Shown: positions 1-12,393, counted from the stretch's first letter. The stretch is DNA of 28,339 nt from JAVBRU01 sp031547595 (GCA_031547595.1 JAVBRU010000091.1:1-28339); one strand, 5' to 3'. Made by a program: numbers and translations. The notes: generated by a model from the sequence alone, not told the origin.

Positions 1-8
1 TCCTGTTT

Positions 9-37
9 ATTATAACAGAAAAATGGAAAAAAGACAA
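9..37 (-). promoter_or_regulatory. Putative SigA-type promoter reading out of the window
   Basis: On the minus strand a TATAAT box (9-14), preceded by TG one base upstream (extended -10), lies 17 bases from TTGTCT (32-37). It points left, so it would serve a gene outside the window. The stretch 1-102 holds no coding region that I can see. Confidence 0.4.
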
Positions 38-102
38 GGCAGCCGCTGCAACCATCCAAAAAAGCGGACACCCTATAAAAAAATCCGGGCTAAGTATTTC
101 GT

Positions 103-846
103 CTATACCAAATGATAAATCCTTCTCACTTCTTCCGAGTCATTGCCCTTTTCATCCTTGGCCAACAGCGGTGGCATAACGGTGAGTGCGCACTTCGCGC
201 CGCGCACGCCCTCCAGCAGCATCAGCCGCGCATCACGCGCTGCATTGGCATGCACCAGGCGCATACGCTTGGGCTCAATCTGATGCCGGCGCAGCGCCTC
301 AAAGGCGTCCGCCATGCGCGCCACCGGCAGCATAATCGCCAACCGGCCATGCCACTTGAGCACAAACTGCGCGGCCTTGGCGATATCGTCCAAAGTGCAG
401 GCTGCTTCCTCGCGGGAGAGGCGGCGGGAATCAATGGGGCTGGACAGCCCCGCCCCGCTTTCGCTGTAGGGTGGGTTACACACCACCAGATCATATGCCG
501 CATGGGGCAAAAACTGCCGTACATCCTTCAGGTCCCGCGCGTGCACGGTGATTTTATCCGCCAGGCTATTGAGCAACACAGACCGCGTGGCGCGCTCCGC
601 CATCTTTTCCTGAATCTCCACGGCATCAAAGGCAGCTGAAGGGTTTCTTCCATACAAAAGTAGCGGCAAAATGCCCGTACCGGTGCCAAAATCGCATACT
701 TTATGAAACACGCGGCTGGCGGCAAAATCGGCCAGCAACACAGCATCCATGCCGAAGCAAAAATCCTGCGGATGCTGAATGATCCGCAGGTTTTGCAATT
801 GTAAATCGTCGATTCTCTCGCCGGGCAGTAAAAGCTCATGGCACAT
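103..846 (-). CDS. TrmN6-like tRNA1(Val) adenine-N6 methyltransferase
   Basis: A 247-residue class I SAM-dependent methyltransferase. The SAM-binding loop reads VCDFGTGTGILPLL near residue 50, followed by an acidic strand end (AVEIQ), and the N6-adenine catalytic motif NPPY lies in VVCNPPYSESG near residue 125. Length and motif order match the YfiC/TrmN6 (YabB) group, which in Escherichia coli methylates A37 of tRNA1(Val). That substrate is inferred from the family; related enzymes modify other nucleic acids. The ATG at 846 overlaps the last 11 bases of the SpoIID-like gene upstream, so the two are probably co-transcribed and translationally coupled, although they share no obvious function. 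Confidence 0.8.
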   Translation of the reverse strand: MCHELLLPGERIDDLQLQNLRIIQHPQDFCFGMDAVLLADFAASRVFHKVCDFGTGTGILPLLLYGRNPSAAFDAVEIQEKMAERATRSVLLNSLADKITVHARDLKDVRQFLPHAAYDLVVCNPPYSESGAGLSSPIDSRRLSREEAACTLDDIAKAAQFVLKWHGRLAIMLPVARMADAFEALRRHQIEPKRMRLVHANAARDARLMLLEGVRGAKCALTVMPPLLAKDEKGNDSEEVRRIYHLV

Positions 847-3800
847 AAATCTGTAAATACTCCGTCAGGCAATAGCCCGTTTTATCTTCGTACTGCACAT
901 AGCACCATTCCTCGCCCAGCTGAATGACCAGCAGGTAGTCGTCCTCCGGCATTTTCACCAGCGAAGTGGCATTCGTGGAACAGCCTTTGCGCAGCGTGAG
1001 GGGCGAACCATCGGTGGACAACACCTTGCCTATCACAGGCTTATCCAGGGTGCGCAGCGTGCTGTCCCGCCGCTCGTCATACTTGCTGTCACCGGAGGAT
1101 GCCGGAGGGGCAGTAGGTGTGTCCGGCGCGGGCGTGGGCGTAACAACCGCCGGGGGTGTTTCGCCATCGGTAGAGAAGGTGAGGAACTTGGTCATCACAT
1201 AGCCCGTGTAGCTGCCGTAGGTCGCATAGCACCAGGTGATGCCCTTTTCGTACACTGTGATCAGTGTATTTTGCGGAATGGTGATAAGCACCTTGGCGCT
1301 GTCGTTGGCGGTTTTGCGAAGGTTGAGCGAGCCGGACACCGTGGTGACCCGCGCGGTATAGGTGGTGCCGCCCGGCGCCGGAGTAGATGTTTGAACAGGG
1401 GCCTGAGTAGGCGTAGCGCTGGGCTGCGGCGTTTTCGTATCGCTGAGGAAGCTCAAATAGCTCGTCATCACAAAGCCCGTTTCGCCGTCATAGGCGACCT
1501 GGCACCAGGTCATGCCCTGCAGCAGCACGTCCACAATGCCGTACTGCGGGATGGTGGCCAGCACCTTGGCGTTGTCATTGGCCGCGGCGCGCAGATTGAG
1601 CGAGCCGGAGGGGGTGATCACCTGCGCCTGCACGCCGGTGCTTGGAATCATGCTGGCTGTTGGCGTAGGCGACACCGTGACAGTGGGTGTCGGTGTGGGC
1701 GTTGGAGAAGCAGTAGGCGTAGCCTCTCCGTTCAGAAAGGTCAAAAAGCTCGTCATCACGTAGCCCGAATAGCCGTTGTAGGTGGTCTGGCACCAGGTCA
1801 TGCCCTTTTCCAGCACTGTGATCACCATGTTTTGCGGGATGGTGGCCAGCACCTTGGCATTGCTCTGGGGCGAAATGCGCAGATTGAGCGAGCCGGACAC
1901 CGTGGTCACCCGCGCCTGATAAGTGGTGGGTGTTACGGGATTGGGTGTAGCAGTGGGTTCGTCTGCCGGGGCAGACGTTGGCGTGGGTGTATCGGTCAGG
2001 AAGGTCAGGAAGCTGGTCATCACATAGCCCACTTCCCCAGCATAGGTGACCATGCACCAGGTGATGCCCTTCTCGTACACAGTGATCACCGTGTTCTGCG
2101 GGATGGTGGTCAGCACCTTTGCACCGCTTTGGCCGGACGCGCGCAGGTTGAGCGAGCCGGACACCGTCGTCACACGCGCCTGCAGGCTGCTGGGCAGCGC
2201 AGGGGTGGGCGTGGGTTCGCCCGCCGGAGTCGGCGTGGGCGTGGCGGTGGGGATAGCCTCCTCAATGAATGTGAGGAAACATGTCATCACATAACCTTCC
2301 CGGCCGTTATAGGTGGTCTTGCACCAGGTGGTGCCCTTTTCGGTGATCGTGATCACCGTGTTTTGGGGGATGGTGGTGAGCACTGTACCGTTGGAAGTTG
2401 CGGTTTTGCGCAGGTTGAGCGAGCCGGACACAGTGGTGACCCGCGCCTGCCAGGTGCCGCTCTCTCCGCTTGGCGTATCGGACGCAAAGGTGAGGTACTG
2501 CGTCATGGCATAGCCGCGGATTCCCTGATAGCGCAGGGTGCACCAGGTGGTTCCCTTGCTTTCCACAATCACCTGCGCGCCGTAGGGCATTTCCACAATC
2601 AGCGCGGCCTCGGTGCTGGCGCTGGCACGCAGATTCAAGGAAGTATTGGACGCCACATAGGCATAGCTTTCGCCGCTGCCAGGGGCATCGTCTGCAAGCT
2701 GCGGGGTGGTATGCCCCGTGAGGGTGATGGCGGCGGTGGGCACATAGCCCGTCATCTTTTGATAGCGGATCTTACTCCAGGACGCGTCGGAGCTGAGCAC
2801 AGCCACCTCGGTGCCAACGGCCAGACTGGCCATGGCATAGGCGGAAGTGCTAGCGCTGATACGCAGGGTGGTGGCAGTTTTGATATCGGCACTGACGGCG
2901 GTGGGGTCAGTCACCGGGGTGTCATAACCGGAGGTGGAGCGGATATAGTCCATCATCACATAGCCGGTCTGGCGGCCATATTGCGTGCGTGCCCAGCCGT
3001 TACTGATGCTCAGCAGCGGCAGCACCGTGCCCTGGGGGATGGTGGTGACAATCTTGCCAGAGGTGGACGCTGTTTCGCGCAAATTGAGACCATCGGTGTT
3101 GACCGTGCCATACCCCGCCAGCTGCGTGGGCGTGACGGATGTGGTGGAAGGCACCGCACCGGAAATGCTGACAGAGGATTTGAGCACATAGCCATACAAG
3201 AGGCCATAGCCGATCAGATAATAATCGCCCGAAGCGCCGTAGACATTGACCGTCGCGCCATGAGTCAGCGTGGCCAGCACCGTGCCGCTGCTGCTTGCGC
3301 TTTGGCGAAGGGGCAATGTGGCGGTGCTGCTGATCAACGTGACAATGCCGGTGCAGCCCGTCTGTTCCTCCAGTGGGGCGGGTTCTTCTGGCGTAATGAT
3401 CTCGCTGCTGGTTCCGCCGTCCACCACGGCGCTGAGGATGGAGCTTGTGAAGGTATACTGCACGCGCTTGCAGCCCTCGAAATAGAAGGCCATGATCTGA
3501 TCATACGAATAGCCGAGCTCGCCCATATACATGGCGCCGCGCTGGCTAAGGCCGGTGCCATGGCCATAGCGCCGCGCCTCCACCACAAAGCCGGAGGAGG
3601 TCTTGCGCACCGTCCACAGCTCGTTATCACTGGTTTGGATGGACATGCCAAGGGGGCTTTCCAGCTCGTTAAAAATATCGAAAGTCAAGGTGCCGCTGCC
3701 GGAGGTGCCGTTCCTTGTGTAGGTGACGGTAAAATCCATCTTGGTGTACAGGCGGCTGGGAGAAGCATACTTGGGCGTATGCGGCACCACGCCGGTGACG

Positions 3801-4747
3801 CCGGTGACCGTTGCGCCGCTGCCAAAGGCAGACGTCGCCTTGTTGTTCAGCAGGCTTTGCAATGTGCTGCTCTGGCTGCCGGACGCATTGACAGTGAAGC
3901 TTTTCACCCTGGAGTCCGGGTTGTCATAATCGTAAGGGTCATCTTTCACGCGAATATAGCTGTAAGAGGTAGAGCCCCAGATATTCTTGATGGACTCGAT
4001 CTGGCCGCCGTTGGAGGCGGTATAATAGGTGCCCGTCAGGTCGCTGCCGTTCATGGACACGATGCCCTTGGTGGCATTCACTGCTGCCACGCAGTTGGCA
4101 TTTCCGCTGGGCGTGCCGGAGTACACCTGATCGGTGGTGGTGTCCACCACATCATACAGGCGGGATGAGCTGCCGTTCATGGCGCGCAGCGTGTAGGTGC
4201 GCGCACACACCGCCTGCGCCTTGAGCGCCTCCAGCGGTGAGGAATTGCCCATCTCGTAGGGCAGCACGCCATATAAGTAATCCTCGATATACACATAGGC
4301 GATCACATACAGCTTGGAGCCCTGCACCACAAAGCTCAAGTCCCCGGGATACAGGTTACTGGGCACGCGCGCCTGGGCAATCTTCAGCCCGTTGCTGCCC
4401 AAGGTGGCGTGGCGGCGCAGCTTGAACGCGCTGCCCATATCAGTGGTGGTGCCATTGGCAGTAAGGGACAGCCTGCCGGTGCTGCTATTGAAGTTGACCG
4501 TCACGGTGGAGCCACTGCCAAGCGTTTGGGTGGTGACGCCATTCACCGTGTAGCTGCCCGATACTGTGATGTTGAGCGTGCTGGGGTTGCCCATCGAGGA
4601 CAGATGCACCCGCACCATGCCATTCCGGCTGCTGCCGGACACCAGCGGCGCGGAGGTGAGCGTGGCAGAGTGCGCAGGCGCATACGCAAACAGCAGCATG
4701 CAACACAGCCATGCCGCCACCCATCGTTTCTGTCCTTCGTATCTCAT
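836..4747 (-). CDS. Secreted SpoIID/LytB-domain protein with ten SH3b repeats
   Basis: A 1303-residue exported protein. Residues 1-28 are a signal peptide (basic start, hydrophobic core, cut likely after AHS). A SpoIID/LytB domain follows to about residue 440, with the YEM motif around Glu165, the position of the catalytic glutamate in SpoIID lytic transglycosylases, and the signature YGHGTGLSQRGA. The rest is ten bacterial SH3 (SH3b) repeats, each with a LxLR...GYV pattern, ending at the C-terminus; repeats 4-10 carry a Trp-Cys pair. Repeats 5-9 are joined by Pro/Thr-rich linkers. SH3b domains usually bind cell wall, so this is probably a peptidoglycan-cleaving enzyme held at the wall. Ordinary SpoIID is about 340 residues, so this is a much enlarged relative and need not act in sporulation. 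GGAGG lies 8 bases before the ATG. Confidence 0.88.
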   Translation of the reverse strand: MRYEGQKRWVAAWLCCMLLFAYAPAHSATLTSAPLVSGSSRNGMVRVHLSSMGNPSTLNITVSGSYTVNGVTTQTLGSGSTVTVNFNSSTGRLSLTANGTTTDMGSAFKLRRHATLGSNGLKIAQARVPSNLYPGDLSFVVQGSKLYVIAYVYIEDYLYGVLPYEMGNSSPLEALKAQAVCARTYTLRAMNGSSSRLYDVVDTTTDQVYSGTPSGNANCVAAVNATKGIVSMNGSDLTGTYYTASNGGQIESIKNIWGSTSYSYIRVKDDPYDYDNPDSRVKSFTVNASGSQSSTLQSLLNNKATSAFGSGATVTGVTGVVPHTPKYASPSRLYTKMDFTVTYTRNGTSGSGTLTFDIFNELESPLGMSIQTSDNELWTVRKTSSGFVVEARRYGHGTGLSQRGAMYMGELGYSYDQIMAFYFEGCKRVQYTFTSSILSAVVDGGTSSEIITPEEPAPLEEQTGCTGIVTLISSTATLPLRQSASSSGTVLATLTHGATVNVYGASGDYYLIGYGLLYGYVLKSSVSISGAVPSTTSVTPTQLAGYGTVNTDGLNLRETASTSGKIVTTIPQGTVLPLLSISNGWARTQYGRQTGYVMMDYIRSTSGYDTPVTDPTAVSADIKTATTLRISASTSAYAMASLAVGTEVAVLSSDASWSKIRYQKMTGYVPTAAITLTGHTTPQLADDAPGSGESYAYVASNTSLNLRASASTEAALIVEMPYGAQVIVESKGTTWCTLRYQGIRGYAMTQYLTFASDTPSGESGTWQARVTTVSGSLNLRKTATSNGTVLTTIPQNTVITITEKGTTWCKTTYNGREGYVMTCFLTFIEEAIPTATPTPTPAGEPTPTPALPSSLQARVTTVSGSLNLRASGQSGAKVLTTIPQNTVITVYEKGITWCMVTYAGEVGYVMTSFLTFLTDTPTPTSAPADEPTATPNPVTPTTYQARVTTVSGSLNLRISPQSNAKVLATIPQNMVITVLEKGMTWCQTTYNGYSGYVMTSFLTFLNGEATPTASPTPTPTPTVTVSPTPTASMIPSTGVQAQVITPSGSLNLRAAANDNAKVLATIPQYGIVDVLLQGMTWCQVAYDGETGFVMTSYLSFLSDTKTPQPSATPTQAPVQTSTPAPGGTTYTARVTTVSGSLNLRKTANDSAKVLITIPQNTLITVYEKGITWCYATYGSYTGYVMTKFLTFSTDGETPPAVVTPTPAPDTPTAPPASSGDSKYDERRDSTLRTLDKPVIGKVLSTDGSPLTLRKGCSTNATSLVKMPEDDYLLVIQLGEEWCYVQYEDKTGYCLTEYLQIYVP
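1175..2451 (-). repeat. Tandem SH3b-coding DNA repeat inside the SpoIID-like gene
   Basis: Five consecutive SH3b units (repeats 5-9 of the protein) share near-identical blocks such as ARVTTVSGSLNLR, TIPQNT and GYVMTSFLTF, and their DNA is visibly similar, with the same codons recurring. Units of about 62 residues are separated by Pro/Thr linkers of varied length. Such a tract can gain or lose units by recombination. Confidence 0.8.
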
Positions 4748-4807
4748 CCCCGCATCCTCCTGTATACACGAATCCGAAACAAATTTAATAATTTCGTAAC
4801 CATTCGT

Positions 4808-4836
4808 AATATATCACAGAATGTGTGGTTTGTCTA
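4808..4836 (-). promoter_or_regulatory. Putative SigA promoter of the SpoIID-like gene
   Basis: On the minus strand TAGACA (4831-4836) and TATATT (4808-4813) are separated by 17 bases, and TGA precedes the -10 box (extended -10). It would give a leader of roughly 50 bases before the ATG at 4747. Position and spacing are good; the sigma class is inferred. Confidence 0.6.
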
Positions 4837-4892
4837 TGCAGTTTTTCGTGGTAAAACCAGGGATTCCACGCTTTTCGACAACAATTTGGCAA

Positions 4893-4920
4893 CAAAAAAC
4901 GCCCGCATTTCGGCGGGCGC
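4893..4920 (-). terminator. Intrinsic terminator after the ferredoxin gene
   Basis: On the minus strand a 7-bp GC stem (arms 4913-4919 and 4900-4906, 6-base loop) is followed by a run of six T. It lies 28 bases past the ferredoxin stop codon and separates that gene from the SpoIID-like gene. Confidence 0.88.
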
Positions 4921-4947
4921 TGGTGCACCAGAGGGAACAAGGAGGCC

Positions 4948-5118
4948 TTATTCCGCTTCGGGGGCGCTGACAGGGCAGACATCGGCGCAAACGCCGCAAT
5001 CGATGCACTTTTCGGCGTCGATATCGTACTTGCCATCCCCTTCAAAGATCGCGTTTTGTGCGCATTCGGCTTCGCAAGCGCCGCAGCTGATGCACGCATC
5101 AGAAATTTTGTATGCCAT
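4948..5118 (-). CDS. Clostridial-type 2[4Fe-4S] ferredoxin
   Basis: A 56-residue soluble ferredoxin with two standard cluster motifs, CISCGACEAEC and CIDCGVCADVCP, spaced as in small clostridial ferredoxins. It carries low-potential electrons between cytoplasmic oxidoreductases; the partner cannot be told from the context. The start is the ATG at 5118 because GGAGGTG lies 8 bases upstream; an ATG 18 bases earlier has no such site. The acidic tail (APEAE) is usual for the family. It has its own promoter and terminator, so it is a single-gene unit. Confidence 0.93.
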   Translation of the reverse strand: MAYKISDACISCGACEAECAQNAIFEGDGKYDIDAEKCIDCGVCADVCPVSAPEAE

Positions 5119-5162
5119 AAAAAACACCTCCATCATGAATCGTCCGCGAACGCGGCAAACAT

Positions 5163-5191
5163 ATCATAGCATCAAGCAGGCCCAAAAGCAA
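5163..5191 (-). promoter_or_regulatory. Putative promoter of the ferredoxin gene
   Basis: TATGAT (5163-5168) lies 17 bases from a weak -35 box TTGCTT (5186-5191) on the minus strand, about 45 bases before the start codon. The -10 box is good and the -35 box matches the consensus at only three positions. Confidence 0.45.
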
Positions 5192-5226
5192 GTGAAATGT
5201 TCGTTAACAAATGCAAAACATATCCA

Positions 5227-6465
5227 TTATTGAATGGTAAGGCGCGACAAAAGCTGTGTGGCAAATGCCTGCACAGAATCCGCATTCACCGCAGATGCCG
5301 CATCGCCCAGATATTCTGCGCAGACAAATGCCGAGTTGCCCGCAGCATTGGCAACATACAGATAGATGCAAACTTCGGCCTGATAGCTGGTCTGGCGGTC
5401 GAGCACGTGGTATTTTACGGTGTAGCCTGCGGTTTCCAGTACTTTATCCTTCACCGTCCACGCGAACACACCCTGGTCCACGCCCTGCTGGATCAGCTCC
5501 TGCAGCTCCTGATATTCTGCCGCCGTGGCCGGCATAATCACCAAGTTTTCGCTTTGCAGTGCCGCGCCAGACAGCTTGATGGCGGGATGGAACGCGCCGT
5601 TGACCAGCGCCATGGAGGTATAGGCAGCTTCTTCCCCATCCAGAAGGTTCAGCGTGATGCGATACAGCACCTCGCCCGCGTCGCTTATCATCTCCACCAT
5701 CGCAACGCGCGGCTCTGTTGCGGGCGGAAACAATGCGGCGGTCAGCGCGTCCTTGGCATCCTGCAGTTGCCCCTTCACATCCGTCAGCAGCGCTTCGACA
5801 TCCTGCTTCGCCTGCTCCAGCGCAGCTTGCAGGGCGTCCTTATCGGTCAATGTGGTCTTTAGCTCGTTCAGCTCCGTAGCCAAATTTTCTTTGAGTGTTT
5901 CCCACTCACCCGCTTTGGCCGCCCATTCTGCCTGCAGTGTTTCCAGCGCGCCATTCAGCTGGTCAATCAGTGTTTGCTTTTCGTTCACCACCGCTTCCAG
6001 CGCTTTGGCAGCTTCCAGCTCGGTGTTCAATGTGGCAATCGCCGCTTCTTTTTCTGATAAGGCCGTCTGTGCAGCAGTCAGTGCACTTTGCGCTTCCGCC
6101 AGGTTGGCCGTCAGCATATCTACCTGCGCCTGCAGTTCATCCATGCGGGCGTAGGCGTCCAGCAGCTGCTGATCCTGCGTCAGCACATCTGCCTGCAGCG
6201 CAGCCGCCTGCGCGGCAGTGGCCTGCAGGGCATCCTCCGATGTCAGCACATACGCATCATAGTTGGCCTGTGATACCGCATAATCGCTCAACGTATCATC
6301 CAATTTCCGCTGTGTGGCCGTCAGGCGCGTTTCCGCCTGATTGAGCTTTGTGGCCAGCGCCGCATTATCGTCGGCTAAAGAATTGATATGCATCATCGCC
6401 AGCCCCAGGCATACCACCAATGCCAGCAGCACGGCGGAAGCCACCAACCAGGCAGTTTTCTTCAC
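5227..6465 (-). CDS. Membrane-anchored coiled-coil protein, function unknown
   Basis: About 412 residues from a GTG start at 6465. GTG is preferred because AAGGGGGAG ends 6 bases before it; the upstream ATG codons at 6483 and 6495 have no good ribosome site. Residues 4-24 form one hydrophobic helix (signal anchor). Residues about 25-260 are an Ala/Leu/Gln/Glu-rich, heptad-like region (for example QAETRLTATQRKLDD and KEAAIATLNTELEAAK), surely a long coiled coil. A globular C-terminal part of about 140 residues follows, probably outside the cell, rich in Tyr, Val and Ala. I do not recognise the C-terminal domain. The layout suggests an envelope scaffold or sensor, but no function should be assigned. 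Confidence 0.75.
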   Translation of the reverse strand: MKKTAWLVASAVLLALVVCLGLAMMHINSLADDNAALATKLNQAETRLTATQRKLDDTLSDYAVSQANYDAYVLTSEDALQATAAQAAALQADVLTQDQQLLDAYARMDELQAQVDMLTANLAEAQSALTAAQTALSEKEAAIATLNTELEAAKALEAVVNEKQTLIDQLNGALETLQAEWAAKAGEWETLKENLATELNELKTTLTDKDALQAALEQAKQDVEALLTDVKGQLQDAKDALTAALFPPATEPRVAMVEMISDAGEVLYRITLNLLDGEEAAYTSMALVNGAFHPAIKLSGAALQSENLVIMPATAAEYQELQELIQQGVDQGVFAWTVKDKVLETAGYTVKYHVLDRQTSYQAEVCIYLYVANAAGNSAFVCAEYLGDAASAVNADSVQAFATQLLSRLTIQ

Positions 6466-6561
6466 CTTTGACTCCCCCTTCATGATCCTATACATCCTCT
6501 CTATTCAACAAAGCAATCAAAAATTCCTTGCGAAACCTAAAAAGATGGGCGAATAAAGAGG

Positions 6562-6582
6562 TTCGCCGCAGCGGGTGGCGAA
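6562..6582 (+). promoter_or_regulatory. Hairpin in the helicase leader
   Basis: Arms 6562-6569 and 6575-6582 (TTCGCCGC with GTGGCGAA, one G-U pair) enclose a 5-base loop. It lies about 60 bases before the helicase start, between two divergent genes. It has no T tract. A TATAAG box just after it (6586-6591) lacks a convincing -35, so whether the hairpin is in the mRNA is unknown. Confidence 0.35.
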
Positions 6583-6629
6583 TGATATAAGGCGCGGTTA
6601 ATTCTCCGCTTTTCTACGATACTAACAGC

Positions 6630-6645
6630 GAGGTGAGCAAGCATT
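6630..6645 (+). promoter_or_regulatory. Ribosome site placing an ATT start codon
   Basis: GAGGTGA (6630-6636) is followed after 6 bases by ATT AAG AAC (6643 onward), in frame with the helicase. The only in-frame stop before it is TGA at 6634. The first in-frame GTG pair is at 6757 and has no comparable site. A GTG at 6633 inside the ribosome site opens only a four-codon frame that ends at 6647. Confidence 0.6.
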
Positions 6646-8412
6646 AAGAACACCAAAAAGGCTCAACGCATTTTTGCGGAAATCCGCAAGAAGTATCCGC
6701 AATACAAGCAACAGGCGGCAAACTCCAAGATCGGCAACCTGTACCACCAGGAGGCGGTGGTGCGCGGCCAGCTGCGGTACCTATATGATATGGCCGATAT
6801 GCAGTTGCCCGGCTTTGACACCGTGATGGAGCAATACGTAGCGCTGCTGAACGATATTTCCACGCGCCTGCTGGAGCGCTATAATCATAAAAATCAGGCG
6901 GATTATGACTTCTCTTCCGTCATCAAAGGGCATGAGCGGGAGTATTACCAAACCGGCATCATGGCCATCCTGACCGCCTATCACATCCCCAAGCGTGTGC
7001 GGGAGGAGTTCGAGCGGCTGCTGCACGCGCAGCCGCAAATGGAATACCCCGCTGCGCGGGCGCTGCACCGCACCTTCCATCTGCACCTTGGCGACACCAA
7101 CACCGGCAAGACCTACCAGGCCATCCAGCGCCTCAAGCAGTGCGAACGCGGCATTTATTTAGCGCCGCTTCGCATTCTGGCGCTGGAAAATTTTGAGCGC
7201 CTCAACAACGAAGGCGTGCCCTGCGATCTTTTAACCGGCGAAGAAGAAATCCGCGTTGAGGGTGCACGGCACATCTGCTGCACCGTAGAAAAAGCAGCCC
7301 TCGAGGGCGACACCGGACGCGGCTACGATGTGGCCGTGATTGACGAAGTGCAATTGATGGCAGACCTGCAGCGCGGCGATGCCTGGACGCGCGCCATCCT
7401 TGGTCTTTGTTGCCCCGAAATCCACCTGTGCGGCGCGCTGCTCAGCAAGCAGCAATTGCTTCACATGATTGCTGATTGCGGCGACGAATATGAATTTACA
7501 GAGTATACCCGCACCATCCCCTTAAAAGTCGAACAGCGTGAAATCAAATTTTCCTCCATCCGTGCCGGAGACGCGCTGGTGGCTTTCTCCAAGCGCGAGG
7601 TGCTGGCGTTGTCCAGCCGCCTGTCGCGCATGGGCATCGCCAATCATGTGATCTATGGCGACCTGCCGCCCGAGGTGCGCCGCATGCAGTACGATGCATT
7701 CATGCACAGCCCGCGCCCCGTGCTGGTGGCCACCGATGCCATCGGGATGGGCGTCAACCTGCCCATCCGGCGGCTGATTTTCACGCAAGTTGAGAAGTTT
7801 GACGGCGAGAGCTACCGAGCCCTCACCCCGCAGGAAGTGAAACAAATCGCCGGGCGCGCAGGACGTCTGGGCATGTATGATGTGGGGTATGTGGCCTGCC
7901 TGGACAGCGATGTCGCCTTTATCGACGCCATGCTGGAGGCCGAGGACGAGCCCATCCACCAGGCCGTGCTGGGCCCCAGTGAGGCCATATTGCAAATCGG
8001 CCTCCTGCCGCTTCGGGAAAAGCTGGCGCTGTGGAGCATGGAAAAAGAAGCCCTCCCCTACTACCGCAAAAAAGACGTGCGCGATTATTTGGTGGTGCTG
8101 GATATGCTGAAACCCTACCGCCTGCCCGAGCGCGTGCAGTGGCATTTGATGCGCATCCCCTTTGATATCGAAAGCGAAGTGCTGACGACGCAGTTTGACC
8201 ACTATGTGTACCTCAAATTCCACGACAACGCAGCCGAGCTGCCCTGCCCCATCCGCACCTGCAAAACCCTCTCGGAATGGGAGCAGTATTACCGGCAGGT
8301 CGACCTGTATTATGGTTTCTCCAAAGCGATGCAAATGCCCGTGAACGAAGACTGGCTATCGCGCGTGCGCCCGCACATCTGCCGCGAAATTCAGAGGATT
8401 TTGCGGAGCTAG
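6643..8412 (+). CDS. SUV3-family ATP-dependent RNA helicase
   Basis: 589 residues if started at the ATT at 6643. A superfamily 2 helicase with Walker A GDTNTGKT (150-157), LAPLRILALENFERLN then GVPCDLLTGEEE, motif II DEVQ (from Asp234) and motif VI QIAGRAGRLG (from Gln401). These blocks match the SUV3 group known from mitochondria and alphaproteobacteria, where SUV3 unwinds RNA for 3'-5' decay. The C-terminal 150 residues would be the SUV3 C-terminal region. Residues 1-145 form an extra basic, Tyr/Gln-rich N-terminal region. The window shows no nuclease partner. Starting at the GTG at 6757 would remove 38 residues (start NTKKAQRIFAEIRKKYPQYK) that look like normal coding sequence, which is why I extend it. 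RNA substrate and role are inferred. Confidence 0.85.
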   Translation: MKNTKKAQRIFAEIRKKYPQYKQQAANSKIGNLYHQEAVVRGQLRYLYDMADMQLPGFDTVMEQYVALLNDISTRLLERYNHKNQADYDFSSVIKGHEREYYQTGIMAILTAYHIPKRVREEFERLLHAQPQMEYPAARALHRTFHLHLGDTNTGKTYQAIQRLKQCERGIYLAPLRILALENFERLNNEGVPCDLLTGEEEIRVEGARHICCTVEKAALEGDTGRGYDVAVIDEVQLMADLQRGDAWTRAILGLCCPEIHLCGALLSKQQLLHMIADCGDEYEFTEYTRTIPLKVEQREIKFSSIRAGDALVAFSKREVLALSSRLSRMGIANHVIYGDLPPEVRRMQYDAFMHSPRPVLVATDAIGMGVNLPIRRLIFTQVEKFDGESYRALTPQEVKQIAGRAGRLGMYDVGYVACLDSDVAFIDAMLEAEDEPIHQAVLGPSEAILQIGLLPLREKLALWSMEKEALPYYRKKDVRDYLVVLDMLKPYRLPERVQWHLMRIPFDIESEVLTTQFDHYVYLKFHDNAAELPCPIRTCKTLSEWEQYYRQVDLYYGFSKAMQMPVNEDWLSRVRPHICREIQRILRS

Positions 8413-8488
8413 AGGGCGCGGGAACGACGGAACGCCGTGTGCTCCTCGCCCCCTGGCCCCATCGGCAGGAGATTGCATCTCCTGCACC
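8413..8488 (+). repeat. Stop-proximal hairpin element, copy 1 (after the helicase)
   Basis: Directly after the helicase stop comes a GC-rich block ending in a perfect 9-bp hairpin with a 3-base loop (8465-8485) and the tail CACC. In the sense direction it matches the plan found after five other genes: a CGCYGGGG-like block, CCCC, then an inverted GCAGGRG hairpin and CACC. The first hairpin is degenerate here (CGCCGTGTGCTCCTCGCCCCC). Confidence 0.65.
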
Positions 8489-8536
8489 TCAGTATTTATG
8501 TTATAGAAAAACGCATGTAGCAAGTAAGAGCTACTA

Positions 8537-8558
8537 AAAATGGGCTGCAGCCCATTTT
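8537..8558. terminator. Bidirectional terminator, perfect 22-bp palindrome
   Basis: A perfect palindrome with core TGGGCTGCAGCCCA flanked by A4 on the left and T4 on the right. It lies between the convergent helicase (ends 8412) and sensor kinase (ends 8571), so either strand gives a GC stem followed by T residues. Between 8488 and 8537 I see nothing else of note. Confidence 0.75.
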
Positions 8559-8570
8559 ATCGCGACAAAC

Positions 8571-12329
<3,759 letters not shown>

Positions 12330-12393
12330 CAAAATATCCCCCAATAAGGATCATACGTCATTCTTTCGTAGGCTTTCCTCGTATACTTTGTTG

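Noticed and set aside
1271..4168. 965-codon open frame on the plus strand
   Set aside because: It lies antisense to the SpoIID-like gene, shows only low-complexity Gly/Ala/His/Arg composition and arises from the GC-rich repeated DNA.
6757..6759. GTG at 6757 as the helicase start
   Set aside because: No ribosome site precedes it, and 38 good codons lie upstream in frame behind a strong ribosome site.
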